The notes beneath the pieces were generated by a model. The model was not told the origin of the DNA and did not search any database. It saw only the letters and a program-made list of their open reading frames with translations. Positions 14,581-22,467 of a stretch of 33,360 nucleotides of DNA are shown piece after piece. Each line of letters starts with the position of its first letter. Positions within the stretch are counted from its first letter, which is position 1. The stretch comes from a virus. The stretch is taken from positions 1 through 33,360 of IMG/VR virus record IMGVR_UViG_3300030450_001534; one strand, given 5' to 3'. The position numbers were made by a program, and so were the translations under genes.

Positions 14581-14723
14581 GAGCTGATGCGGATTTATTC
14601 ACGCAATACGCATTAGCAGACAGACTACATAAGACTCTTGATGAGTTAAGCGTGATAACGGTTGACGAGTTTGTTGGTTGGTTAGCTTATATAAAAATAT
14701 TAGAGAGTAAGAAAAGTGGATAA
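14245..14723 (+). CDS. Tail assembly chaperone, -1 frameshift form (gpGT-like)
   Basis: If ribosomes slip back one base at A AAA AAA (14571-14577), reading continues from 14577 as IRADADLFTQYALADRLHKTL and goes on to TAA at 14721-14723, adding 48 residues for a 159-residue product. The extension ends with ITVDEFVGWLAYIKILESKK, which resembles T domains of gpGT proteins (short helix, then WxxYxx). The extension has no start codon or ribosome-binding site of its own, and it fills the otherwise unexplained gap before the tape measure gene, overlapping that gene by 8 bases. Confidence 0.82.
14571..14617 (+). other. Programmed -1 ribosomal frameshift signal
   Basis: The slippery heptamer A AAA AAA (14571-14577) is in the correct phase relative to the upstream frame and directly before its stop codon. 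A 5-base spacer leads to a stem: GCTGATGCG (14583-14591) pairs with CGCATTAGC (14609-14617), nine pairs with one G-U, loop of 17. Slippery site, spacer and stem together are the standard -1 frameshift design. Confidence 0.82.
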
Positions 14724-16383
14724 GTTTAAGATGATAATTGCTGCTAAAGATCAGTTTAGCAGTAAATTTAAACTCGCCACTAGCATGGTGAGCAAACTAG
14801 GCGGAGCAGCCAAGAGCGTTGCCAAAGTAGTAACTGGTCTAATGGTGGCTGTCACAGCAGCAGCCGCAGCTTTTGTTGCCCTGGGCAAGAAAGCCTTTGA
14901 TGCCCTAGACGATGTAGGCAAGACGGCAGACCGAACAGGTATTGCTGCCGAAAAAATACAAGCATTACGATTAGCCGCAGTAGAAAGTGGCGCGTCAGTT
15001 GAAGATCTTAATAAAGGCCTAGAAAAGTTTGCCAAAAACATTGGTGACGTAGTTGTAAAAGGCACAGGTGAAGCCACATACGCCCTGGATAGGATGGGCA
15101 TACAACTAAGAAACAATAGTGGCCATTTAAAAACTAACGATGAGCTGCTAAAAGAAGTAGTAGAAGGTATAGGTAAACTAGGCCAAGAATCAGAAAGAGC
15201 ATCTATTCTACAGTCCATGTTTGGTAGAGCAGGTATCAAAATGAATCAGGTCTTTGGAGAAGGTGCAGAAGCCTTTGATGCCTGGATTCGAAAAGCAGAT
15301 GAAATGGGTTTTGTTGTAAGTGGCAAAGCCGTAAAGGCCGTTGAAAGTTTTAATGATCGTTTTTCAGAATTACAATTTATAGCAAGCGGTCTAGTTAATC
15401 AGACCTTTGCTGCCCTATCCCCTATGCTTGATAATTTGATTACCAACTTTAGAGATTGGGTAATTGAAATAAACAAAACAGAAGGCGGTCTTGAATCTAT
15501 AGGCAAGAGTATAGCAGGCGGTTTTGTAGAAGGAGCCGCTAAAACTATAGAAGTGTTGGGTGGTGTAATTCAGTTCTTCAAAGAAGTGCAAATAGAAATG
15601 CAGGCTGTAGCTGCAAGATGGGAAGCATTGAATGACTGGAATGTGATAGATGGTTGGAAACAATTAGGAAAAATAAATGAGCAGCTAAAAATAGATTTAG
15701 CAAACATGGAAGACTTTGAGAAGAAGTATAAAAATATAGCAGATAGTTTAAGGAAATTATTTTCTGATCCTGGCACAGAAGGCGAAGGTGGTCTGAATGA
15801 CGAAGTAGAAGATCTTGCAAACAACCTTTCCACAGCAGCAGAATCACTAGAAAGATTTGGTAATGGATTCGATCAAGTCTTTAACAACGGCAAAAATAAA
15901 TTTGAAGACATGGAGAAGTTAGGGGAGAAGGTAGGAAAAACTTTAGAAGATGGGTTGGTTAATGCCTTTATGAATGTTCAAACAGGCGCAGAAGGTCTTA
16001 AAGATGTGATGGATAATATCTTGAAGCAGATAATAGCAGAATTAATTAGAGTTTTTATAGTACAAAGAGCCGTGGGTGCTATTGGTACCTTCTTTGGCTT
16101 TCCAGGCAGAGCATCAGGTGGGCCAGTATCAGCAGGCAGAACTTATCTAGTAGGAGAAAAAGGGCCAGAATTATTTACACCAGGCCAAAGTGGTGGGATT
16201 ACGCCTAACCATCAACTGGCAGCAGTAGGTGGTGGTGAAACTAACATAAACATAACTTATGACATTAAAGCATTTGATGCTAAAGACGCTACGGCAGCTA
16301 TAGCTGAACAAGCACCTACTATTGTGGGTATCGTAGAACAATCATTTAGAAAACGCGGCAGAAGGGGGCCATTAGGAGCATGA
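14716..16383 (+). CDS. Tail tape measure protein (lambda gpH type)
   Basis: A 555-residue protein that sets tail length and passes into the host at DNA entry. It starts with GTG. After an N-terminal helix (SKFKLATSMVSKLGGAAKSV) comes a hydrophobic segment (about 38-60, VVTGLMVAVTAAAAAFVALG). Next is the conserved block FDALDDVGKTADRTGIAAEKIQALRLAAVESGASVEDLN, found in many tape measure proteins. The centre is helical. The C-terminus has RASGGPVSAGRTYLVGEKGPELFTPGQSGGI, a typical tape-measure ending. At 555 residues a tail of roughly 80-90 nm would be expected by the usual 1.5 angstrom per residue rule (inference). Confidence 0.9.
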   Translation: MDKFKMIIAAKDQFSSKFKLATSMVSKLGGAAKSVAKVVTGLMVAVTAAAAAFVALGKKAFDALDDVGKTADRTGIAAEKIQALRLAAVESGASVEDLNKGLEKFAKNIGDVVVKGTGEATYALDRMGIQLRNNSGHLKTNDELLKEVVEGIGKLGQESERASILQSMFGRAGIKMNQVFGEGAEAFDAWIRKADEMGFVVSGKAVKAVESFNDRFSELQFIASGLVNQTFAALSPMLDNLITNFRDWVIEINKTEGGLESIGKSIAGGFVEGAAKTIEVLGGVIQFFKEVQIEMQAVAARWEALNDWNVIDGWKQLGKINEQLKIDLANMEDFEKKYKNIADSLRKLFSDPGTEGEGGLNDEVEDLANNLSTAAESLERFGNGFDQVFNNGKNKFEDMEKLGEKVGKTLEDGLVNAFMNVQTGAEGLKDVMDNILKQIIAELIRVFIVQRAVGAIGTFFGFPGRASGGPVSAGRTYLVGEKGPELFTPGQSGGITPNHQLAAVGGGETNINITYDIKAFDAKDATAAIAEQAPTIVGIVEQSFRKRGRRGPLGA

Positions 16384-16982
16384 GCGGAACATTCCCTAGC
16401 ACCCCTGCCCCTTCTAGCATAGAAGTACAAAGCATAGAGCCTACATTTACTAGCGTGGCCAATAATTTAAGAAGACAAGTTAGATCTAGGGGCGGCCAAA
16501 GATGGCTATTCAAGGTTACTTTCCCACCTTTATCCAGGGCGGATCTAGCTAGTATTTACGCATTTAGTGTTTCACAAAAAGGACAATATGAAACTTTTAA
16601 TTGGGTGCCTACAACAATTGGCACAACCAGAGGAAGTTCTAGCGAAACACCTGTAGTAAATGGTGCTTTAGCAGCAGGCGTTACAGCAGCAAGTGTAGAC
16701 GGCTTGACGGCAAGTACATCCAATATTCTAAGATCTGGAGATTTCATTAAGTTTTCAGGCCACAGTAAGGTTTATATGGTTACAGCAGATATGACCTCAG
16801 GTGGATCTGGTACAGCAACTTTAACTTTTGCACCAGAGTTAGAAGCTGCTGTTGCCGATAACGAAACAATTACAATTAGTTCCGTTCCTTTTCAGGTAGC
16901 TTTTGCAAGCGACAACAGACAATTTAATACAGACGCTTCTGGCTACTATGCTTATGAGATAGATCTAATAGAGGTTCCGTAA
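16380..16982 (+). CDS. Minor tail protein (gpM position)
   Basis: A 200-residue beta-rich protein immediately after the tape measure gene (ATGA overlap). It opens with PSSIEVQSIEPTFTSVANNLRRQVRSRGGQRWLFKVTFPPLSRADLASIYAFSVSQKGQYETFNW, the pattern of lambdoid minor tail proteins that join the tube end to the tip complex. An inserted middle region (about 78-160) is Ala/Ser/Thr-rich and looks like an added beta domain. The function is inferred mainly from position. Confidence 0.7.
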   Translation: MSGTFPSTPAPSSIEVQSIEPTFTSVANNLRRQVRSRGGQRWLFKVTFPPLSRADLASIYAFSVSQKGQYETFNWVPTTIGTTRGSSSETPVVNGALAAGVTAASVDGLTASTSNILRSGDFIKFSGHSKVYMVTADMTSGGSGTATLTFAPELEAAVADNETITISSVPFQVAFASDNRQFNTDASGYYAYEIDLIEVP

Positions 16983-18760
16983 TGGCTAACCGAGGAAGTT
17001 CAACAGCTTTCCGCACAGAGATTGTTAAAGATCAATCTAAACCGTGCCATTTGATTGAAGTTTATTTGGACAGCACACACTATGTAACGGATTCCTTTAG
17101 AGATATAACTTACAACAGCAATACCTATTCAGCGTTGGGTTTCTTTTTAGGTTTTGATTCCATTGAGGAATCAGCACAAATATCAGCTAGTTCTATGACA
17201 CTTACATTGTCTGGGGTGGATCAAACTTACACGAATTTATTACTTAGCCAGAATTACGTTGATCGCAAAGTGATAATAAGGAAGGCCTTTATAAATAGTT
17301 CAAACGCTTTAATCAGCAGTCCTATTATTATATTTGATGGCCGCATAGATAACGCAGTTATCAATGAAGACGCTGATACAGGCCTGGCTAGTGTTACAGC
17401 TAGTGTTGCTAATCAATTTGTAGATTTTGAAAAGGTTACTGGTCGTTATTTAAACCATCAAAATCAACAGTTATATTATCCTGGTGATAAGGGATTGGAG
17501 TACGCATCAGAGATAGTAAAGGACATAGTTTGGGGTTCTGAATTTAATACAGGCACTAGAGAAGAAGGATCTGGTGGTCTAACAGGAATGATTACAGGCG
17601 GATCATTCAGAAGGACTACAGAGCCAGGAAATTGGTCGCCCTTAACTTCTCAAATATGGGGCGGAATATTAAGCTATTCTACGTCTGATGCTAACAATGT
17701 AACCGTTAATGAAGCTGAACATGGTCGCGCCACAGGAGATTCAGTTGAAATAGCAGGAGCAGAAGGAACAGGTAACGTGCCTGCTTCCTCTATTAATAAA
17801 ATACACACTATTACGGTTGTTAATGACAATGAATATACATTTGTAGTAGAAGAAACAGTAGATGTAAATAGAGACTATGAAGGTGGCAGAGAAACTACTA
17901 TTTATGATGTTACACCACCAACAGCAGGCATAGAGACTCAGACTACAACTAATAAACAAAATTATGTATCAGTTGTAGATCCAACAGAAGAAGTAGAAGT
18001 TGGGGATTATATACAATTAGAAAATACAGGAACAGTTGGTGGTATAGAAGAAGAAAAATTAACAGAAAGGGCGTATGAAGTAAAAGAAGTTGCAAGCGGC
18101 ACAGGAGCAAAGAGAGCAATAATAGAAGTGGTGGAAGATAAAAAAACAACCGCACCACCTATATCTACAGACACAAGCACCAATAACACGATTACCGTAA
18201 ATGAAGCTGATCACGGCAGAGATGTTGGCGATACTGTTGTAATAGCAGGATCAACTGACGTAGGCGGTGTTTCTGCATCTAGTATCAATGGTACTAAAAC
18301 CATAGCTGCCATAAAAAATAATAATGCCTACAACGTAACGGTAACAGATAGTGTAAGCAGCACCGTTAATTATGGTGGTGGAAATTCTGTTACATTAGAC
18401 GGATCTTCACCTAACACTCCTTTTGTGGCCACTACGTCAGGAAGCACTACCGTTACCTTCCATCACACCGCACACGGACTAGCAGTAGGTGATACGGTTT
18501 ATATAAATGGATGCAATAGTGTTGGGGGTATTCCTGCGGAAGAATTAAATACTTCACATACAGTAGCTAGTGTTCCAGATGCTAATTCTTTTACTGTAAC
18601 TGTTAGCACTACCGCCACTTCCACAGCGATGGGCGGTGGAGCATACACCTACGTTAAACTTCCTGTAAAAGCAACAAGCGCAGTCAGGGGTGGTAAAGCA
18701 AATACAACATTAAAAATAGAAATAGCTATGCCAAAAAATCGCGTACGCATACCGATATAA
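16982..18760 (+). CDS. Minor tail protein (gpL position) with three repeated beta domains
   Basis: A 592-residue protein. The first 180 residues (CHLIEVYLDSTHYVTDSFRDITYNSNTYSALG ... LTLSGVDQTYTNLLLSQNYVDRKVIIRKAF) match the DUF2163/gpL-like tail hub pattern. The C-terminal part carries three divergent repeats, each with an HG..xGDxVxIxG..xVGGI/V core followed by a TV..V.D.NxYTV strand (about residues 230-305, 395-465 and 480-555). This repeat resembles the module that databases label E1 FCCH in phage proteins, a beta barrel unrelated here to ubiquitin. The repeats probably decorate the tail tip and may bind host surface. Lambda gpL has no such tail, and it is shorter. Confidence 0.75.
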   Translation: MANRGSSTAFRTEIVKDQSKPCHLIEVYLDSTHYVTDSFRDITYNSNTYSALGFFLGFDSIEESAQISASSMTLTLSGVDQTYTNLLLSQNYVDRKVIIRKAFINSSNALISSPIIIFDGRIDNAVINEDADTGLASVTASVANQFVDFEKVTGRYLNHQNQQLYYPGDKGLEYASEIVKDIVWGSEFNTGTREEGSGGLTGMITGGSFRRTTEPGNWSPLTSQIWGGILSYSTSDANNVTVNEAEHGRATGDSVEIAGAEGTGNVPASSINKIHTITVVNDNEYTFVVEETVDVNRDYEGGRETTIYDVTPPTAGIETQTTTNKQNYVSVVDPTEEVEVGDYIQLENTGTVGGIEEEKLTERAYEVKEVASGTGAKRAIIEVVEDKKTTAPPISTDTSTNNTITVNEADHGRDVGDTVVIAGSTDVGGVSASSINGTKTIAAIKNNNAYNVTVTDSVSSTVNYGGGNSVTLDGSSPNTPFVATTSGSTTVTFHHTAHGLAVGDTVYINGCNSVGGIPAEELNTSHTVASVPDANSFTVTVSTTATSTAMGGGAYTYVKLPVKATSAVRGGKANTTLKIEIAMPKNRVRIPI

Positions 18761-18762
18761 GA

Positions 18763-19167
18763 ATGAAGGATCAAGAAACTATAAATTTTGTAGAAAAAGA
18801 AAAGTATAAACCTTTCTCCTGGGGGGTTAATGATTGCCACACCTTAGTTTTGAAGTATTTAGACGAAGTATGGGGCAAAGACGTACACAAAGAAGTGTTT
18901 AAGAAATACAACACAAAGAAAGAAGCTGTAAGTTATAGGAAAGAATACCCAGAATCGCTAAGCGATGGAATTATTAAAGCAGGAGCCATAAAAATACCAC
19001 CTAAGCTGGCCAGAATGGGAGATCTGCTTATTGTGGATCATAAGCTGTTTCAGTTGGCCCATATTTGCTTGGGATCCCAGATAGTTTCTGTGTTTGAAGG
19101 AAGTTGTACGACTATATTCAAAATAGTTGATTTTACATTATTTGATTGGGCCTTGAGGATAGAGTAA
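18763..19167 (+). CDS. DUF6950/NlpC-P60-like tail-tip peptidase (gpK position)
   Basis: A 134-residue protein between the gpL- and gpJ-like genes, where lambda has gpK. The motif KPFSWGVNDCHTLVLKYLDEVWG places a cysteine (about C27) at the start of a helix, as in NlpC/P60 and DUF6950 proteins, and a possible catalytic histidine follows in FQLAHICLGSQ (about H104). GDLLIVD precedes it, also typical. Such proteins are thought to cut or loosen peptidoglycan during entry or to shape the tip. The start follows the upstream stop by 2 bases and the end overlaps the next start (TAATG). Confidence 0.7.
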   Translation: MKDQETINFVEKEKYKPFSWGVNDCHTLVLKYLDEVWGKDVHKEVFKKYNTKKEAVSYRKEYPESLSDGIIKAGAIKIPPKLARMGDLLIVDHKLFQLAHICLGSQIVSVFEGSCTTIFKIVDFTLFDWALRIE

Positions 19168-22100
19168 TGCCAGGAGCAGTATCAGCAGTTAAAGCAGTAA
19201 TAGATTTCTTTTACGTTGTATTTTGGGCAGCAGGTGTAGGCAATACTGCTGCTACAGTTCTGAGTTATATAGCGGCAGGTGCAACCTTTAATGCCATAGG
19301 TGGGGCATTAAACAGCTTATATAAAGTTCCACAAATAGGTCTTGCCCAACAAGGGGCAACGGTATTAAGTAATTCAAGATCCAGTTCCGCGCCTTTGCCT
19401 GTTATATATGGAGTAAGGCGTGTAGGTGGTGTTCAAGTATTTATTGGAACGTCAGATGGTTACACTATGGATGGAGCAGTAACCGATGAGTTTCCTAATG
19501 AATACCTAAATATGGTTATTGCTTTATGCGAAGGCCCTATAGGCGCAGTAGAAAAAGTTTATGCTAATAATGTTGAAATATGGCCAGTACAAGACGAAAG
19601 ATTTCAAGGCAAAGTATTTTGCAATGTTCATTTAGGAGAAACAGGGCAAACTGTAGATAAGGATTTAAAGGCAATTTCAGATAGTAAAACTAAGCCATTT
19701 GAATGGGGGGATGAACACAGACTAAGAGGGATTGCTTATCTTTATATAAGGTTAGAAGCTAATGAAGATGTATGGAAATCAGGACTGCCGACTATAAATG
19801 CTGATGTAAAAGGAAGAATGGTAGAAGATACCAGAAATCAATACGCAGGCACCGCTTATTCTATAGATAGATATTCTAATAACCCTGCCCTTTGCATCAG
19901 GGATTATTTGATGAACTCAACATACGGCAGAGGAATACCAGGAAGCCAAATAAGTGATAGCGCATTTGAAGCGGCGGCTAATTATTGTGATGAAGAAATA
20001 GACTTTGTTTTAGATGATGGTAATACAGTTAGACAAAAAAGATTCACTTTAAACGGAGTAGTGACTGTAGGTGAGTCAAGTTTAGATATTCTAAATAAAT
20101 TACTTAGTAGCTGTAGGGGGATGCTTGTTTATACAGGCGGTTTTTACAAATTAATTATTGATAAAGCTGAAAGTGCTTCATTAACATTTGATGAATCAAA
20201 TATTCTGCCCAATTTCAATATAACTCTACCAGGTAAAAACAGCTTAGCTAACAGAGTTAGTGCTAACTATTTTAATCCTGATAGAGAATGGCAAGCTGAT
20301 TTTGAATACGTTGAAAGTGCAGCTTACAAGACTGCTGACAATGAAATGCTGCTAGAGAGAAAAATAGAATTGCCATTTACAGCAGATAGATTGATGGCTT
20401 TTTATATTGCCGAACAAACAATGAAACAGTCTAGGCAAGGACTTTTAATTGAATTTAATACAACGCAAGAGGGCCTACTAGCAGAGGTGGGAGATGTTAT
20501 ATACATTAAATTAGATGCGCCTGGTTGGACAAGCCTTAATAGTGGATCTGGTAAGTTGTTTAGAGTTATACAAGTTACCTTAGAAGCAAACGATGAAGTT
20601 GCTATTGTGGCTATGGAATATGATGCAAATGTCTATGTTCACGGTACCGCTAGTGCAATAGATACTGCCCCTAATACAAACCTTCCTTCTTTATCTACGG
20701 TTAATGCACCAACATCTATAACTGCAACAGAAACGCTATTGTTTAATGATCCAAAAATTACCAACAGAATTACTTTAGCTTGGGCATCTTCTCCATCTTC
20801 TTATTTAGAAAAATATGAAGTGGCTTACATTGCAGGAACAAGCGGTAAAACATATACACAAGCAGGTACGGTAACAGGAAAGCAATTTACAATAGATAAT
20901 TTAGATCCAGGGGTTTATCAATTTGCTGTTAGATCTGTTAATACTGCAAATTTTAAATCCGATTATGTAAGCGTACTCTTAAAGGTTAATGGAACAAATA
21001 CCTTACCTGCTGTTAATCCGCCTGGAATAACTGGTGTAACTGAATCACTTGTATCAACTACTTTAGGATCAGGAATAAAAGCAAAAGCAGTTTTATCATG
21101 GACAGCTATAGCAAACAGCGATTGGGAAGCATTAGGAATAAATATAGAAAGTTATGAGGTTGAATATAAATTAACTAGCGAATCTACTAATTTTGAAAGA
21201 CTAGGATCAGCAACAGGTACTTTCTTTGAGTTTTTTGATATAGCACCTGGTAATTATGATTTTAGAGTAAGAGCAGTTAATGACGCAGGAATAAAATCAG
21301 CTTATTCTGCTATTGCGGCAGAAATTACAGGACTAAGCGCGGCCCCTGCTAATGTGGCTAGTTTCTATCTAAGAGTTGAAAGCACACAGGCAAATCTTTC
21401 CTGGACACCATCACCAGATATAGATGTTAAGGTTGGTGGTACGTTTGAGATAAGACATTCTGTGGCAACAAGTGGTGCTACTTGGGGTACGGCTATAAAA
21501 ATAGGTTCAGATGTTGCAGGATCTTCTAATTCAACTTCAATGCCTTTATTAGTTGGTACTTATTTAATAAAAGCCGTTGATTCTACAGGAAATAAATCAG
21601 CAGCAGCCAAATCAATAGTCAATACCGTATCACCTTCTTTGTTTGATAAAAGAACAGCAGCAACGGTTACAGACACTTCTTTTGCAGGTACAAAAACAAA
21701 TATGGTTATAGATTCTGATACAGGTTATCTGAAATTTGAAGCCGATACGCCCTGGGATAGCGTTGCAGGTGATATTGATACTTGGGGCCTAATAGATTCA
21801 GTTGGTGGCGCAGATCTATCTGGATCTTATGAATTTACAAACAAAATAGATCTAGGTGCTGTAGCTAATGCCACCCTATCAAGCAGTATAAGTTTCAATG
21901 CAGTTTCTACCTCTGATATATGGGATAACTATTTGCAGAATATAGACTCTTGGGAAGCTGTTGATGCCAATACTTTTGATGATCTCAATGCCACTATGTT
22001 CATCAGCAGCACTAATGACGATCCTGCAAGTGGGGGAGCAACCTGGTCAGACTATCAAGAATTTACTATTGGTAACTATTACGGCAGAGGGTTTAAATTT

Positions 22101-22403
22101 AAAGTTGAATGCACTTCTGGTGATGCAACTCACCAAATAAACATAACGCAATTAGTGGCAAAAGCAGAAGTTTATTACCGTTTTGAATCAGAAACAGGAA
22201 CTACTAATGCAGGTGGTACGGCTTTTACTTATGGCACGGCCTTTTTATCTACACCACAGATAGCTATAACGGCCAATGACATGGCTACAGGAGATTATTA
22301 CGCCATCACCAGTTCATCAGCTACAGGTTTTACATTACGTTTTTATAATTCTAGCGGTACTGGCATATCCAGAACTGCTTACTATTTAGCAAGGGGATAT
22401 TGA
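19167..22403 (+). CDS. Tail tip/host specificity protein (gpJ-like)
   Basis: About 1078 residues from the ATG at 19167, which overlaps the previous stop as TAATG; a longer frame from 19146 is unlikely. It should form the tail tip and central fibre. The N-terminus is hydrophobic (FFYVVFWAAGVGNTAATVLSYIAAG). The hub core contains SSSAPLPVIYGVRRVGGVQVF and YLNMVIALCEGPIG, then RNQYAGTAYSIDRYSNNPALCIRDYL and LLSSCRGMLVYTGGFYKLI, all usual for gpJ/TipJ-type proteins. Fibronectin type III-like domains follow (about 530-620 and 640-740, each ending PGxYxFxVRxVN). The C-terminal 300 residues are beta-rich and may contact the receptor. Its stop codon lies inside the next promoter element. Confidence 0.88.
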   Translation: MPGAVSAVKAVIDFFYVVFWAAGVGNTAATVLSYIAAGATFNAIGGALNSLYKVPQIGLAQQGATVLSNSRSSSAPLPVIYGVRRVGGVQVFIGTSDGYTMDGAVTDEFPNEYLNMVIALCEGPIGAVEKVYANNVEIWPVQDERFQGKVFCNVHLGETGQTVDKDLKAISDSKTKPFEWGDEHRLRGIAYLYIRLEANEDVWKSGLPTINADVKGRMVEDTRNQYAGTAYSIDRYSNNPALCIRDYLMNSTYGRGIPGSQISDSAFEAAANYCDEEIDFVLDDGNTVRQKRFTLNGVVTVGESSLDILNKLLSSCRGMLVYTGGFYKLIIDKAESASLTFDESNILPNFNITLPGKNSLANRVSANYFNPDREWQADFEYVESAAYKTADNEMLLERKIELPFTADRLMAFYIAEQTMKQSRQGLLIEFNTTQEGLLAEVGDVIYIKLDAPGWTSLNSGSGKLFRVIQVTLEANDEVAIVAMEYDANVYVHGTASAIDTAPNTNLPSLSTVNAPTSITATETLLFNDPKITNRITLAWASSPSSYLEKYEVAYIAGTSGKTYTQAGTVTGKQFTIDNLDPGVYQFAVRSVNTANFKSDYVSVLLKVNGTNTLPAVNPPGITGVTESLVSTTLGSGIKAKAVLSWTAIANSDWEALGINIESYEVEYKLTSESTNFERLGSATGTFFEFFDIAPGNYDFRVRAVNDAGIKSAYSAIAAEITGLSAAPANVASFYLRVESTQANLSWTPSPDIDVKVGGTFEIRHSVATSGATWGTAIKIGSDVAGSSNSTSMPLLVGTYLIKAVDSTGNKSAAAKSIVNTVSPSLFDKRTAATVTDTSFAGTKTNMVIDSDTGYLKFEADTPWDSVAGDIDTWGLIDSVGGADLSGSYEFTNKIDLGAVANATLSSSISFNAVSTSDIWDNYLQNIDSWEAVDANTFDDLNATMFISSTNDDPASGGATWSDYQEFTIGNYYGRGFKFKVECTSGDATHQINITQLVAKAEVYYRFESETGTTNAGGTAFTYGTAFLSTPQIAITANDMATGDYYAITSSSATGFTLRFYNSSGTGISRTAYYLARGY

Positions 22404-22427
22404 CAATATGAATATGCAACTTACGGT
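22400..22427 (+). promoter_or_regulatory. Late promoter-like element, copy 2
   Basis: TTGACA (22400-22405), 16 bases, TACGGT (22422-22427). It shares ATGCAACTTACGGTCTT with copy 1 and overlaps the stop codon of the gpJ-like gene. It would drive the tail fibre gene, whose ATG is 40 bases downstream behind AAAGGTGGG. Confidence 0.7.
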
Positions 22428-22467
22428 CTTTCGTATAAATTTTATAACGTGTAAAGGTGGGTTTTAA

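Noticed and set aside
14751-15239. 162-codon minus-strand open frame
   Set aside because: It is antisense to the tape measure gene; the Ser/Ala/Pro-rich composition is a shadow.
16982-18760. Ubiquitin-activating enzyme relationship suggested by the FCCH-like repeats
   Set aside because: Only a small beta module is shared in name. No adenylation domain or catalytic Cys is present, and the gene is a tail protein by position.
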